A stretch of 64,000 nucleotides of DNA from assembly GCA_029582155.1 (NCBI GenBank), contig CM055898.1, positions 30,954,020-31,018,019 of the forward strand, in the 5' to 3' direction. Source of the stretch: Panopea generosa (taxonomy: Eukaryota; Mollusca; Bivalvia; Adapedonta; Hiatellidae). A program made the translations under genes and the position numbers. Below the pieces are notes generated by a model. It did not search any database and was not told the origin of the DNA. It worked only from the letters and a program-made list of their open reading frames with translations. Shown piece after piece: positions 31,177-47,100 of this stretch (position 1 is the first letter of the stretch; each line of letters starts with the position of its first letter).

Positions 31177-32676
31177 CTTATAAACCGAATCAGCTATTTT
31201 GAAAATACGTCATTCTATATTTAGATGGAATCTTCCGTATAAGTGGTATTTGTTGTATGATAGCATTTTTTATCTATTACATAAACTATAAAATAAACTA
31301 TATATCAATATAAAGTGTGTTGTACTACTGTCTGTTTCGGTAGCGTAGTGCTAACGGTTTGGACTGTCAACCCAAAGGTCGCGAGTTCGAGCCTTGTTTA
31401 TGATCATTTTTTTTTTTCAATTTTTTTTCCATAAAAGTATCCCAGTGTACTGTTTCAGTTTGTTTTTTTAATTTTGCAAGTGTTGGTAGCAACGTCTTCT
31501 CTATATACATTGCCTGTATAGAGGTATCCATTGATAATGTATCCAGTGTTTAAGAAGTGCATATCTCTATATAAAGAACAGTACAAAATTAATTTACACC
31601 AAGTCAAAATCATCTAAAACAATTTTGTCTGATCGTGACATCCGAGGAGCCTCCGGTGCCGGTGCCGACTTGCTGCTGCGGATTACACTGACGCAATATG
31701 TACGTGTACATATGAATAAAACATTGCACATGTTCCCGACCTCCGTTGACCGCCTTCTAGACGAGCCAGACTCAAAAACTTGGTGTCCCTGGGCAGGCCA
31801 GTGGGTGTAGAAGATACCTGAGGTGTCCATTGAAACCCAAGTATTTGCCAACGGGCGGCATTTGCGGCGGCGGCAAGAGAAGCCGTGTTTTCGCCTGATT
31901 CGGTCTAAATAGCCAAAAACATGCAACTTTGTGTACGTTGACATGTTCCCGACACCCGTTGACCGCCTTCTAGACGAGCCAGACTCAAAAACTTGGTGTC
32001 CCTGGGCAGGCCAGGGGGTGTAGAAGATACCTGAGGTGTCCATTGAAATCCAAGTATTTGCCAACGGGCGGCATTTGCGGCGGCGGCAAAAGAAACCGTG
32101 TTTTCGCCTGATTCGGTCTAAATAGCCAAAAACATGCAACTTTGTATGGGGGCACATGTTCCCGACGTCCGTTGACCGCCTTCTTGACGGCATTTGCTCA
32201 GGGAAGAGAAGCGGCTTTTTTCCAACAAATCTCGCCCAATAACATGCACCTGATTAGGACCTCTTTTGGGCTTTGAAAAAAAAGTTTAAAAAATACACAA
32301 TCTAACTTCATTTAAAAAACATATCCTCATGACTTTTCAATGACTTAGATTTTCTTAGTAAATGACGTAGACATGCAAAAACGACAACATTAAATTACAT
32401 CCTCAACGAATAATCATCACTGCTATGAATTTATTATAATTTTGAAATACATATCTGGAGTTTAAATAAATCACTATATAGATTGTTATAATTGCTATTA
32501 TTGCTATTAATATTATTGTGTTTGTTGTTGTCGTTGATGCTGTTGTTATTATTATTTTTATTGTTATTATTTTTATTATTATTGTAATCATTAATATTGT
32601 TATTACTATTATTATTTTTATTATTGTAATCAATAATATTAATGTTATTCTTATCATTATTATTATTATTATTATA

Positions 32677-32733
<57 letters not shown>

Positions 32734-32912
32734 ATTGTAATCATTAATATTATTATTATTTTTATTGTTTTTGTTATGATAGTCTTTGTACTTATTCTGA
32801 TTATTATTATTGTAATCATTAATATTAATATTTTATTATCATTATTATTTTCGTGATTATTATTATTTATTTATTATTATGATTATTATTATTAGTAGTA
32901 GTACTGTTATCT

Positions 32913-32973
<61 letters not shown>

Positions 32974-33010
32974 TAATATTATTATTATTATTATTATTAT
33001 TATTGTTGTT
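31177..33010 (-). repeat. Satellite unit 2
   Basis: 1834 bp, core type. Open frame 31594-32193 (199 codons; GGTGTAAATTAA supplies the earlier stop). tRNA-like module at 31334-31404. Confidence 0.9.
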
Positions 33011-34509
33011 CTTATAAACCGAATCAGCTATTTTGAAAATACGTCATTCTATATTTAGATGGAATCTTCCGTATAAGTGGTATTTGTTGTATGATAGCAT
33101 TTTTTATCTATTACATAAACTATAAAATAAACTATATATCAATATAAAGTGTGTTGTACTACTGTCTGTTTCGGTAGCGTAGTGCTAACGGTTTGGACTG
33201 TCAACCCAAAGGTCGCGAGTTCGAGCCTTGTTTATGATCATTTTTTTTTTCAATTTTTTTTCCATAAAAGTATCCCAGTGTACTGTTTCAGTTTGTTTTT
33301 TTAATTTTGCAAGTGTTGGTAGCAACGTCTTCTCTATATACATTGCCTGTATAGAGGTATCCATTGATAATGTATCCAGTGTTTAAGAAGTGCATATCTC
33401 TATATAAAGAACAGTACAAAATTAATTTACACCAAGTCAAAATCATCTAAAACAATTTTGTCTGATCGTGACATCCGAGGAGCCTCCGGTGCCGGTGCCG
33501 ACTTGCTGCTGCGGATTACACTGACGCAATATGTACGTGTACATATGAATAAAACATTGCACATGTTCCCGACCTCCGTTGACCGCCTTCTAGACGAGCC
33601 AGACTCAAAAACTTGGTGTCCCTGGGCAGGCCAGTGGGTGTAGAAGATACCTGAGGTGTCCATTGAAACCCAAGTATTTGCCAACGGGCGGCATTTGCGG
33701 CGGCGGCAAGAGAAGCCGTGTTTTCGCCTGATTCGGTCTAAATAGCCAAAAACATGCAACTTTGTGTACGTTGACATGTTCCCGACACCCGTTGACCGCC
33801 TTCTAGACGAGCCAGACTCAAAAACTTGGTGTCCCTGGGCAGGCCAGGGGGTGTAGAAGATACCTGAGGTGTCCATTGAAATCCAAGTATTTGCCAACGG
33901 GCGGCATTTGCGGCGGCGGCAAAAGAAACCGTGTTTTCGCCTGATTCGGTCTAAATAGCCAAAAACATGCAACTTTGTATGGGGGCACATGTTCCCGACG
34001 TCCGTTGACCGCCTTCTTGACGGCATTTGCTCAGGGAAGAGAAGCGGCTTTTTTCCAACAAATCTCGCCCAATAACATGCACCTGATTAGGACCTCTTTT
34101 GGGCTTTGAAAAAAAAGTTTAAAAAATACACAATCTAACTTCATTTAAAAAACATATCCTCATGACTTTTCAATGACTTAGATTTTCTTAGTAAATGACG
34201 TAGACATGCAAAAACGACAACATTAAATTACATCCTCAACGAATAATCATCACTGCTATGAATTTATTATAATTTTGAAATACATATCTGGAGTTTAAAT
34301 AAATCACTATATAGATTGTTATAATTGCTATTATTGCTATTAATATTATTGTGTTTGTTGTTGTCGTTGATGCTGTTGTTATTATTATTTTTATTGTTAT
34401 TATTTTTATTATTATTGTAATCATTAATATTGTTATTACTATTATTATTTTTATTATTGTAATCAATAATATTAATGTTATTCTTATCATTATTATTATT
34501 ATTATTATA

Positions 34510-34560
<51 letters not shown>

Positions 34561-34739
34561 ATTGTAATCATTAATATTATTATTATTTTTATTGTTTTTG
34601 TTATGATAGTCTTTGTACTTATTCTGATTATTATTATTGTAATCATTAATATTAATATTTTATTATCATTATTATTTTCGTGATTATTATTATTTATTTA
34701 TTATTATGATTATTATTATTAGTAGTAGTACTGTTATCT

Positions 34740-34794
<55 letters not shown>

Positions 34795-34828
34795 TAATAT
34801 TATTATTATTATTATTATTATTGTTGTT
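33011..34828 (-). repeat. Satellite unit 3
   Basis: 1818 bp, core type. The T run after the tRNA-like module is 10 rather than 11. Open frame 33427-34026, tRNA-like module 33168-33238. Confidence 0.9.
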
Positions 34829-36328
34829 CTTATAAACCGAATCAGCTATTTTGAAAATACGTCATTCTATATTTAGATGGAATCTTCCGTATAAGTGGTA
34901 TTTGTTGTATGATAGCATTTTTTATCTATTACATAAACTATAAAATAAACTATATATCAATATAAAGTGTGTTGTACTACTGTCTGTTTCGGTAGCGTAG
35001 TGCTAACGGTTTGGACTGTCAACCCAAAGGTCGCGAGTTCGAGCCTTGTTTATGATCATTTTTTTTTTTCAATTTTTTTTCCATAAAAGTATCCCAGTGT
35101 ACTGTTTCAGTTTGTTTTTTTAATTTTGCAAGTGTTGGTAGCAACGTCTTCTCTATATACATTGCCTGTATAGAGGTATCCATTGATAATGTATCCAGTG
35201 TTTAAGAAGTGCATATCTCTATATAAAGAACAGTACAAAATTAATTTACACCAAGTCAAAATCATCTAAAACAATTTTGTCTGATCGTGACATCCGAGGA
35301 GCCTCCGGTGCCGGTGCCGACTTGCTGCTGCGGATTACACTGACGCAATATGTACGTGTACATATGAATAAAACATTGCACATGTTCCCGACCTCCGTTG
35401 ACCGCCTTCTAGACGAGCCAGACTCAAAAACTTGGTGTCCCTGGGCAGGCCAGTGGGTGTAGAAGATACCTGAGGTGTCCATTGAAACCCAAGTATTTGC
35501 CAACGGGCGGCATTTGCGGCGGCGGCAAGAGAAGCCGTGTTTTCGCCTGATTCGGTCTAAATAGCCAAAAACATGCAACTTTGTGTACGTTGACATGTTC
35601 CCGACACCCGTTGACCGCCTTCTAGACGAGCCAGACTCAAAAACTTGGTGTCCCTGGGCAGGCCAGGGGGTGTAGAAGATACCTGAGGTGTCCATTGAAA
35701 TCCAAGTATTTGCCAACGGGCGGCATTTGCGGCGGCGGCAAAAGAAACCGTGTTTTCGCCTGATTCGGTCTAAATAGCCAAAAACATGCAACTTTGTATG
35801 GGGGCACATGTTCCCGACGTCCGTTGACCGCCTTCTTGACGGCATTTGCTCAGGGAAGAGAAGCGGCTTTTTTCCAACAAATCTCGCCCAATAACATGCA
35901 CCTGATTAGGACCTCTTTTGGGCTTTGAAAAAAAAGTTTAAAAAATACACAATCTAACTTCATTTAAAAAACATATCCTCATGACTTTTCAATGACTTAG
36001 ATTTTCTTAGTAAATGACGTAGACATGCAAAAACGACAACATTAAATTACATCCTCAACGAATAATCATCACTGCTATGAATTTATTATAATTTTGAAAT
36101 ACATATCTGGAGTTTAAATAAATCACTATATAGATTGTTATAATTGCTATTATTGCTATTAATATTATTGTGTTTGTTGTTGTCGTTGATGCTGTTGTTA
36201 TTATTATTTTTATTGTTATTATTTTTATTATTATTGTAATCATTAATATTGTTATTACTATTATTATTTTTATTATTGTAATCAATAATATTAATGTTAT
36301 TCTTATCATTATTATTATTATTATTATA

Positions 36329-36388
<60 letters not shown>

Positions 36389-36567
36389 ATTGTAATCATT
36401 AATATTATTATTATTTTTATTGTTTTTGTTATGATAGTCTTTGTACTTATTCTGATTATTATTATTGTAATCATTAATATTAATATTTTATTATCATTAT
36501 TATTTTCGTGATTATTATTATTTATTTATTATTATGATTATTATTATTAGTAGTAGTACTGTTATCT

Positions 36568-36619
<52 letters not shown>

Positions 36620-36653
36620 TAATATTATTATTATTATTATTATTATTGTTGTT
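34829..36653 (-). repeat. Satellite unit 4
   Basis: 1825 bp, core type. Open frame 35246-35845, tRNA-like module 34986-35056. Confidence 0.9.
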
Positions 36654-37939
36654 CTTATAAACCGAATCAGCTATTTTGAAAATACGTCATTCTATATTTA
36701 GATGGAATCTTCCGTATAAGTGGTATTTGTTGTATGATAGCATTTTTTATCTATTACATAAACTATAAAATAAACTATATATCAATATAAAGTGTGTTGT
36801 ACTACTGTCTGTTTCGGTAGCGTAGTGCTAACGGTTTGGACTGTCAACCCAAAGGTCGCGAGTTCGAGCCTTGTTTATGATCATTTTTTTTTTTCAATTT
36901 TTTTTCCATAAAAGTATCCCAGTGTACTGTTTCAGTTTGTTTTTTTAATTTTGCAAGTGTTGGTAGCAACGTCTTCTCTATATACATTGCCTGTATAGAG
37001 GTATCCATTGATAATGTATCCAGTGTTTAAGAAGTGCATATCTCTATATAAAGAACAGTACAAAATTAATTTACACCAAGTCAAAATCATCTAAAACAAT
37101 TTTGTCTGATCGTGACATCCGAGGAGCCTCCGGTGCCGGTGCCGACTTGCTGCTGCGGATTACACTGACGCAATATGTACGTGTACATATGAATAAAACA
37201 TTGCACATGTTCCCGACCTCCGTTGACCGCCTTCTAGACGAGCCAGACTCAAAAACTTGGTGTCCCTGGGCAGGCCAGGGGATGTAGAAGATACCTGAGG
37301 TGTCCATTGAAATCCAAGTATTTGCCAACGGGCGGCATTTGCGGCGGCGGCAAAAGAAGCCGTGTTTTCGCCTGATTCGGTCTAAATAGCCAAAAACATG
37401 CAACTTTGTATGGGGACACATGTTCCCGACGTCCGTTGACCGCCTTCTAGACGGCATTTGCTCAGGGAAGAGAAGCGGCTTTTTTCAACAAATCTCGCCC
37501 AATAACATGCACCTGATTAGGACCTCTTTTGGGCTTTGAAAAAAAAGTTTAGAAAATACACAATCTAACTTCATTTAAAAAACATATCCTCATGACTTTT
37601 CAATGACTTAGATTTTCTTAGTAAATGACGTAGACATGCAAAAACGACAACATTAAATTACATCCTCAACGAATAATCATCACTGCTATGAATTTATTAT
37701 AATTTTGAAATACATATCTGGAGTTTAAATAAATCACTATATAGATTGTTATAATTGCTATTATTGCTATTAATATTATTGTGTTTGTTGTTGTCGTTGA
37801 TGCTGTTGTTATTATTATTTTTATTGTTATTATTTTTATTATTATTGTAATCATTAATATTGTTATTACTATTATTATTTTTATTATTGTAATCAATAAT
37901 ATTAATGTTATTCTTATCATTATTATTATTATTATTATA

Positions 37940-37996
<57 letters not shown>

Positions 37997-38175
37997 ATTG
38001 TAATCATTAATATTATTATTATTTTTATTGTTTTTGTTATGATAGTCTTTGTACTTATTCTGATTATTATTATTGTAATCATTAATATTAATATTTTATT
38101 ATCATTATTATTTTCGTGATTATTATTATTTATTTATTATTATGATTATTATTATTAGTAGTAGTACTGTTATCT

Positions 38176-38227
<52 letters not shown>

Positions 38228-38258
38228 TAATATTATTATTATTATTATTATTGTTGTT
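36654..38258 (-). repeat. Satellite unit 5, short variant
   Basis: 1605 bp. It has a single 213-bp subrepeat, so the frame 37071-37457 has 128 codons. It carries several bases otherwise seen only in unit 13 or the edges: CAGGGGATGTAG, AAAAGAAGCCGTG, CTTCTAGACGGC and GTTTAGAAAATACAC. tRNA-like module 36811-36881. Confidence 0.9.
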
Positions 38259-39758
38259 CTTATAAACCGAATCAGCTATTTTGAAAATACGTCATTCTAT
38301 ATTTAGATGGAATCTTCCGTATAAGTGGTATTTGTTGTATGATAGCATTTTTTATCTATTACATAAACTATAAAATAAACTATATATCAATATAAAGTGT
38401 GTTGTACTACTGTCTGTTTCGGTAGCGTAGTGCTAACGGTTTGGACTGTCAACCCAAAGGTCGCGAGTTCGAGCCTTGTTTATGATCATTTTTTTTTTTC
38501 AATTTTTTTTCCATAAAAGTATCCCAGTGTACTGTTTCAGTTTGTTTTTTTAATTTTGCAAGTGTTGGTAGCAACGTCTTCTCTATATACATTGCCTGTA
38601 TAGAGGTATCCATTGATAATGTATCCAGTGTTTAAGAAGTGCATATCTCTATATAAAGAACAGTACAAAATTAATTTACACCAAGTCAAAATCATCTAAA
38701 ACAATTTTGTCTGATCGTGACATCCGAGGAGCCTCCGGTGCCGGTGCCGACTTGCTGCTGCGGATTACACTGACGCAATATGTACGTGTACATATGAATA
38801 AAACATTGCACATGTTCCCGACCTCCGTTGACCGCCTTCTAGACGAGCCAGACTCAAAAACTTGGTGTCCCTGGGCAGGCCAGTGGGTGTAGAAGATACC
38901 TGAGGTGTCCATTGAAACCCAAGTATTTGCCAACGGGCGGCATTTGCGGCGGCGGCAAGAGAAGCCGTGTTTTCGCCTGATTCGGTCTAAATAGCCAAAA
39001 ACATGCAACTTTGTGTACGTTGACATGTTCCCGACACCCGTTGACCGCCTTCTAGACGAGCCAGACTCAAAAACTTGGTGTCCCTGGGCAGGCCAGGGGG
39101 TGTAGAAGATACCTGAGGTGTCCATTGAAATCCAAGTATTTGCCAACGGGCGGCATTTGCGGCGGCGGCAAAAGAAACCGTGTTTTCGCCTGATTCGGTC
39201 TAAATAGCCAAAAACATGCAACTTTGTATGGGGGCACATGTTCCCGACGTCCGTTGACCGCCTTCTTGACGGCATTTGCTCAGGGAAGAGAAGCGGCTTT
39301 TTTCCAACAAATCTCGCCCAATAACATGCACCTGATTAGGACCTCTTTTGGGCTTTGAAAAAAAAGTTTAAAAAATACACAATCTAACTTCATTTAAAAA
39401 ACATATCCTCATGACTTTTCAATGACTTAGATTTTCTTAGTAAATGACGTAGACATGCAAAAACGACAACATTAAATTACATCCTCAACGAATAATCATC
39501 ACTGCTATGAATTTATTATAATTTTGAAATACATATCTGGAGTTTAAATAAATCACTATATAGATTGTTATAATTGCTATTATTGCTATTAATATTATTG
39601 TGTTTGTTGTTGTCGTTGATGCTGTTGTTATTATTATTTTTATTGTTATTATTTTTATTATTATTGTAATCATTAATATTGTTATTACTATTATTATTTT
39701 TATTATTGTAATCAATAATATTAATGTTATTCTTATCATTATTATTATTATTATTATA

Positions 39759-39806
<48 letters not shown>

Positions 39807-39985
39807 ATTGTAATCATTAATATTATTATTATTTTTATTGTTTTTGTTATGATAGTCTTTGTACTTATTCTGATTATTATTATTGTAATCATTAATATTA
39901 ATATTTTATTATCATTATTATTTTCGTGATTATTATTATTTATTTATTATTATGATTATTATTATTAGTAGTAGTACTGTTATCT

Positions 39986-40043
<58 letters not shown>

Positions 40044-40077
40044 TAATATTATTATTATTATTATTATTATTGTTGTT
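38259..40077 (-). repeat. Satellite unit 6
   Basis: 1819 bp, core type. Open frame 38676-39275, tRNA-like module 38416-38486. Confidence 0.9.
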
Positions 40078-41577
40078 CTTATAAACCGAATCAGCTATTT
40101 TGAAAATACGTCATTCTATATTTAGATGGAATCTTCCGTATAAGTGGTATTTGTTGTATGATAGCATTTTTTATCTATTACATAAACTATAAAATAAACT
40201 ATATATCAATATAAAGTGTGTTGTACTACTGTCTGTTTCGGTAGCGTAGTGCTAACGGTTTGGACTGTCAACCCAAAGGTCGCGAGTTCGAGCCTTGTTT
40301 ATGATCATTTTTTTTTTTCAATTTTTTTTCCATAAAAGTATCCCAGTGTACTGTTTCAGTTTGTTTTTTTAATTTTGCAAGTGTTGGTAGCAACGTCTTC
40401 TCTATATACATTGCCTGTATAGAGGTATCCATTGATAATGTATCCAGTGTTTAAGAAGTGCATATCTCTATATAAAGAACAGTACAAAATTAATTTACAC
40501 CAAGTCAAAATCATCTAAAACAATTTTGTCTGATCGTGACATCCGAGGAGCCTCCGGTGCCGGTGCCGACTTGCTGCTGCGGATTACACTGACGCAATAT
40601 GTACGTGTACATATGAATAAAACATTGCACATGTTCCCGACCTCCGTTGACCGCCTTCTAGACGAGCCAGACTCAAAAACTTGGTGTCCCTGGGCAGGCC
40701 AGTGGGTGTAGAAGATACCTGAGGTGTCCATTGAAACCCAAGTATTTGCCAACGGGCGGCATTTGCGGCGGCGGCAAGAGAAGCCGTGTTTTCGCCTGAT
40801 TCGGTCTAAATAGCCAAAAACATGCAACTTTGTGTACGTTGACATGTTCCCGACACCCGTTGACCGCCTTCTAGACGAGCCAGACTCAAAAACTTGGTGT
40901 CCCTGGGCAGGCCAGGGGGTGTAGAAGATACCTGAGGTGTCCATTGAAATCCAAGTATTTGCCAACGGGCGGCATTTGCGGCGGCGGCAAAAGAAACCGT
41001 GTTTTCGCCTGATTCGGTCTAAATAGCCAAAAACATGCAACTTTGTATGGGGGCACATGTTCCCGACGTCCGTTGACCGCCTTCTTGACGGCATTTGCTC
41101 AGGGAAGAGAAGCGGCTTTTTTCCAACAAATCTCGCCCAATAACATGCACCTGATTAGGACCTCTTTTGGGCTTTGAAAAAAAAGTTTAAAAAATACACA
41201 ATCTAACTTCATTTAAAAAACATATCCTCATGACTTTTCAATGACTTAGATTTTCTTAGTAAATGACGTAGACATGCAAAAACGACAACATTAAATTACA
41301 TCCTCAACGAATAATCATCACTGCTATGAATTTATTATAATTTTGAAATACATATCTGGAGTTTAAATAAATCACTATATAGATTGTTATAATTGCTATT
41401 ATTGCTATTAATATTATTGTGTTTGTTGTTGTCGTTGATGCTGTTGTTATTATTATTTTTATTGTTATTATTTTTATTATTATTGTAATCATTAATATTG
41501 TTATTACTATTATTATTTTTATTATTGTAATCAATAATATTAATGTTATTCTTATCATTATTATTATTATTATTATA

Positions 41578-41631
<54 letters not shown>

Positions 41632-41810
41632 ATTGTAATCATTAATATTATTATTATTTTTATTGTTTTTGTTATGATAGTCTTTGTACTTATTCTGATT
41701 ATTATTATTGTAATCATTAATATTAATATTTTATTATCATTATTATTTTCGTGATTATTATTATTTATTTATTATTATGATTATTATTATTAGTAGTAGT
41801 ACTGTTATCT

Positions 41811-41865
<55 letters not shown>

Positions 41866-41899
41866 TAATATTATTATTATTATTATTATTATTGTTGTT
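40078..41899 (-). repeat. Satellite unit 7
   Basis: 1822 bp, core type. Open frame 40495-41094, tRNA-like module 40235-40305. Confidence 0.9.
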
Positions 41900-43399
41900 C
41901 TTATAAACCGAATCAGCTATTTTGAAAATACGTCATTCTATATTTAGATGGAATCTTCCGTATAAGTGGTATTTGTTGTATGATAGCATTTTTTATCTAT
42001 TACATAAACTATAAAATAAACTATATATCAATATAAAGTGTGTTGTACTACTGTCTGTTTCGGTAGCGTAGTGCTAACGGTTTGGACTGTCAACCCAAAG
42101 GTCGCGAGTTCGAGCCTTGTTTATGATCATTTTTTTTTTTCAATTTTTTTTCCATAAAAGTATCCCAGTGTACTGTTTCAGTTTGTTTTTTTAATTTTGC
42201 AAGTGTTGGTAGCAACGTCTTCTCTATATACATTGCCTGTATAGAGGTATCCATTGATAATGTATCCAGTGTTTAAGAAGTGCATATCTCTATATAAAGA
42301 ACAGTACAAAATTAATTTACACCAAGTCAAAATCATCTAAAACAATTTTGTCTGATCGTGACATCCGAGGAGCCTCCGGTGCCGGTGCCGACTTGCTGCT
42401 GCGGATTACACTGACGCAATATGTACGTGTACATATGAATAAAACATTGCACATGTTCCCGACCTCCGTTGACCGCCTTCTAGACGAGCCAGACTCAAAA
42501 ACTTGGTGTCCCTGGGCAGGCCAGTGGGTGTAGAAGATACCTGAGGTGTCCATTGAAACCCAAGTATTTGCCAACGGGCGGCATTTGCGGCGGCGGCAAG
42601 AGAAGCCGTGTTTTCGCCTGATTCGGTCTAAATAGCCAAAAACATGCAACTTTGTGTACGTTGACATGTTCCCGACACCCGTTGACCGCCTTCTAGACGA
42701 GCCAGACTCAAAAACTTGGTGTCCCTGGGCAGGCCAGGGGGTGTAGAAGATACCTGAGGTGTCCATTGAAATCCAAGTATTTGCCAACGGGCGGCATTTG
42801 CGGCGGCGGCAAAAGAAACCGTGTTTTCGCCTGATTCGGTCTAAATAGCCAAAAACATGCAACTTTGTATGGGGGCACATGTTCCCGACGTCCGTTGACC
42901 GCCTTCTTGACGGCATTTGCTCAGGGAAGAGAAGCGGCTTTTTTCCAACAAATCTCGCCCAATAACATGCACCTGATTAGGACCTCTTTTGGGCTTTGAA
43001 AAAAAAGTTTAAAAAATACACAATCTAACTTCATTTAAAAAACATATCCTCATGACTTTTCAATGACTTAGATTTTCTTAGTAAATGACGTAGACATGCA
43101 AAAACGACAACATTAAATTACATCCTCAACGAATAATCATCACTGCTATGAATTTATTATAATTTTGAAATACATATCTGGAGTTTAAATAAATCACTAT
43201 ATAGATTGTTATAATTGCTATTATTGCTATTAATATTATTGTGTTTGTTGTTGTCGTTGATGCTGTTGTTATTATTATTTTTATTGTTATTATTTTTATT
43301 ATTATTGTAATCATTAATATTGTTATTACTATTATTATTTTTATTATTGTAATCAATAATATTAATGTTATTCTTATCATTATTATTATTATTATTATA

Positions 43400-43450
<51 letters not shown>

Positions 43451-43629
43451 ATTGTAATCATTAATATTATTATTATTTTTATTGTTTTTGTTATGATAGT
43501 CTTTGTACTTATTCTGATTATTATTATTGTAATCATTAATATTAATATTTTATTATCATTATTATTTTCGTGATTATTATTATTTATTTATTATTATGAT
43601 TATTATTATTAGTAGTAGTACTGTTATCT

Positions 43630-43684
<55 letters not shown>

Positions 43685-43718
43685 TAATATTATTATTATT
43701 ATTATTATTATTGTTGTT
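41900..43718 (-). repeat. Satellite unit 8
   Basis: 1819 bp, core type. Open frame 42317-42916, tRNA-like module 42057-42127. Confidence 0.9.
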
Positions 43719-45218
43719 CTTATAAACCGAATCAGCTATTTTGAAAATACGTCATTCTATATTTAGATGGAATCTTCCGTATAAGTGGTATTTGTTGTAT
43801 GATAGCATTTTTTATCTATTACATAAACTATAAAATAAACTATATATCAATATAAAGTGTGTTGTACTACTGTCTGTTTCGGTAGCGTAGTGCTAACGGT
43901 TTGGACTGTCAACCCAAAGGTCGCGAGTTCGAGCCTTGTTTATGATCATTTTTTTTTTTCAATTTTTTTTCCATAAAAGTATCCCAGTGTACTGTTTCAG
44001 TTTGTTTTTTTAATTTTGCAAGTGTTGGTAGCAACGTCTTCTCTATATACATTGCCTGTATAGAGGTATCCATTGATAATGTATCCAGTGTTTAAGAAGT
44101 GCATATCTCTATATAAAGAACAGTACAAAATTAATTTACACCAAGTCAAAATCATCTAAAACAATTTTGTCTGATCGTGACATCCGAGGAGCCTCCGGTG
44201 CCGGTGCCGACTTGCTGCTGCGGATTACACTGACGCAATATGTACGTGTACATATGAATAAAACATTGCACATGTTCCCGACCTCCGTTGACCGCCTTCT
44301 AGACGAGCCAGACTCAAAAACTTGGTGTCCCTGGGCAGGCCAGTGGGTGTAGAAGATACCTGAGGTGTCCATTGAAACCCAAGTATTTGCCAACGGGCGG
44401 CATTTGCGGCGGCGGCAAGAGAAGCCGTGTTTTCGCCTGATTCGGTCTAAATAGCCAAAAACATGCAACTTTGTGTACGTTGACATGTTCCCGACACCCG
44501 TTGACCGCCTTCTAGACGAGCCAGACTCAAAAACTTGGTGTCCCTGGGCAGGCCAGGGGGTGTAGAAGATACCTGAGGTGTCCATTGAAATCCAAGTATT
44601 TGCCAACGGGCGGCATTTGCGGCGGCGGCAAAAGAAACCGTGTTTTCGCCTGATTCGGTCTAAATAGCCAAAAACATGCAACTTTGTATGGGGGCACATG
44701 TTCCCGACGTCCGTTGACCGCCTTCTTGACGGCATTTGCTCAGGGAAGAGAAGCGGCTTTTTTCCAACAAATCTCGCCCAATAACATGCACCTGATTAGG
44801 ACCTCTTTTGGGCTTTGAAAAAAAAGTTTAAAAAATACACAATCTAACTTCATTTAAAAAACATATCCTCATGACTTTTCAATGACTTAGATTTTCTTAG
44901 TAAATGACGTAGACATGCAAAAACGACAACATTAAATTACATCCTCAACGAATAATCATCACTGCTATGAATTTATTATAATTTTGAAATACATATCTGG
45001 AGTTTAAATAAATCACTATATAGATTGTTATAATTGCTATTATTGCTATTAATATTATTGTGTTTGTTGTTGTCGTTGATGCTGTTGTTATTATTATTTT
45101 TATTGTTATTATTTTTATTATTATTGTAATCATTAATATTGTTATTACTATTATTATTTTTATTATTGTAATCAATAATATTAATGTTATTCTTATCATT
45201 ATTATTATTATTATTATA

Positions 45219-45278
<60 letters not shown>

Positions 45279-45457
45279 ATTGTAATCATTAATATTATTA
45301 TTATTTTTATTGTTTTTGTTATGATAGTCTTTGTACTTATTCTGATTATTATTATTGTAATCATTAATATTAATATTTTATTATCATTATTATTTTCGTG
45401 ATTATTATTATTTATTTATTATTATGATTATTATTATTAGTAGTAGTACTGTTATCT

Positions 45458-45515
<58 letters not shown>

Positions 45516-45549
45516 TAATATTATTATTATTATTATTATTATTGTTGTT
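43719..45549 (-). repeat. Satellite unit 9
   Basis: 1831 bp, core type with longer ATT runs. Open frame 44136-44735, tRNA-like module 43876-43946. Confidence 0.9.
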
Positions 45550-47049
45550 CTTATAAACCGAATCAGCTATTTTGAAAATACGTCATTCTATATTTAGATG
45601 GAATCTTCCGTATAAGTGGTATTTGTTGTATGATAGCATTTTTTATCTATTACATAAACTATAAAATAAACTATATATCAATATAAAGTGTGTTGTACTA
45701 CTGTCTGTTTCGGTAGCGTAGTGCTAACGGTTTGGACTGTCAACCCAAAGGTCGCGAGTTCGAGCCTTGTTTATGATCATTTTTTTTTTTCAATTTTTTT
45801 TCCATAAAAGTATCCCAGTGTACTGTTTCAGTTTGTTTTTTTAATTTTGCAAGTGTTGGTAGCAACGTCTTCTCTATATACATTGCCTGTATAGAGGTAT
45901 CCATTGATAATGTATCCAGTGTTTAAGAAGTGCATATCTCTATATAAAGAACAGTACAAAATTAATTTACACCAAGTCAAAATCATCTAAAACAATTTTG
46001 TCTGATCGTGACATCCGAGGAGCCTCCGGTGCCGGTGCCGACTTGCTGCTGCGGATTACACTGACGCAATATGTACGTGTACATATGAATAAAACATTGC
46101 ACATGTTCCCGACCTCCGTTGACCGCCTTCTAGACGAGCCAGACTCAAAAACTTGGTGTCCCTGGGCAGGCCAGTGGGTGTAGAAGATACCTGAGGTGTC
46201 CATTGAAACCCAAGTATTTGCCAACGGGCGGCATTTGCGGCGGCGGCAAGAGAAGCCGTGTTTTCGCCTGATTCGGTCTAAATAGCCAAAAACATGCAAC
46301 TTTGTGTACGTTGACATGTTCCCGACACCCGTTGACCGCCTTCTAGACGAGCCAGACTCAAAAACTTGGTGTCCCTGGGCAGGCCAGGGGGTGTAGAAGA
46401 TACCTGAGGTGTCCATTGAAATCCAAGTATTTGCCAACGGGCGGCATTTGCGGCGGCGGCAAAAGAAACCGTGTTTTCGCCTGATTCGGTCTAAATAGCC
46501 AAAAACATGCAACTTTGTATGGGGGCACATGTTCCCGACGTCCGTTGACCGCCTTCTTGACGGCATTTGCTCAGGGAAGAGAAGCGGCTTTTTTCCAACA
46601 AATCTCGCCCAATAACATGCACCTGATTAGGACCTCTTTTGGGCTTTGAAAAAAAAGTTTAAAAAATACACAATCTAACTTCATTTAAAAAACATATCCT
46701 CATGACTTTTCAATGACTTAGATTTTCTTAGTAAATGACGTAGACATGCAAAAACGACAACATTAAATTACATCCTCAACGAATAATCATCACTGCTATG
46801 AATTTATTATAATTTTGAAATACATATCTGGAGTTTAAATAAATCACTATATAGATTGTTATAATTGCTATTATTGCTATTAATATTATTGTGTTTGTTG
46901 TTGTCGTTGATGCTGTTGTTATTATTATTTTTATTGTTATTATTTTTATTATTATTGTAATCATTAATATTGTTATTACTATTATTATTTTTATTATTGT
47001 AATCAATAATATTAATGTTATTCTTATCATTATTATTATTATTATTATA

Positions 47050-47100
<51 letters not shown>

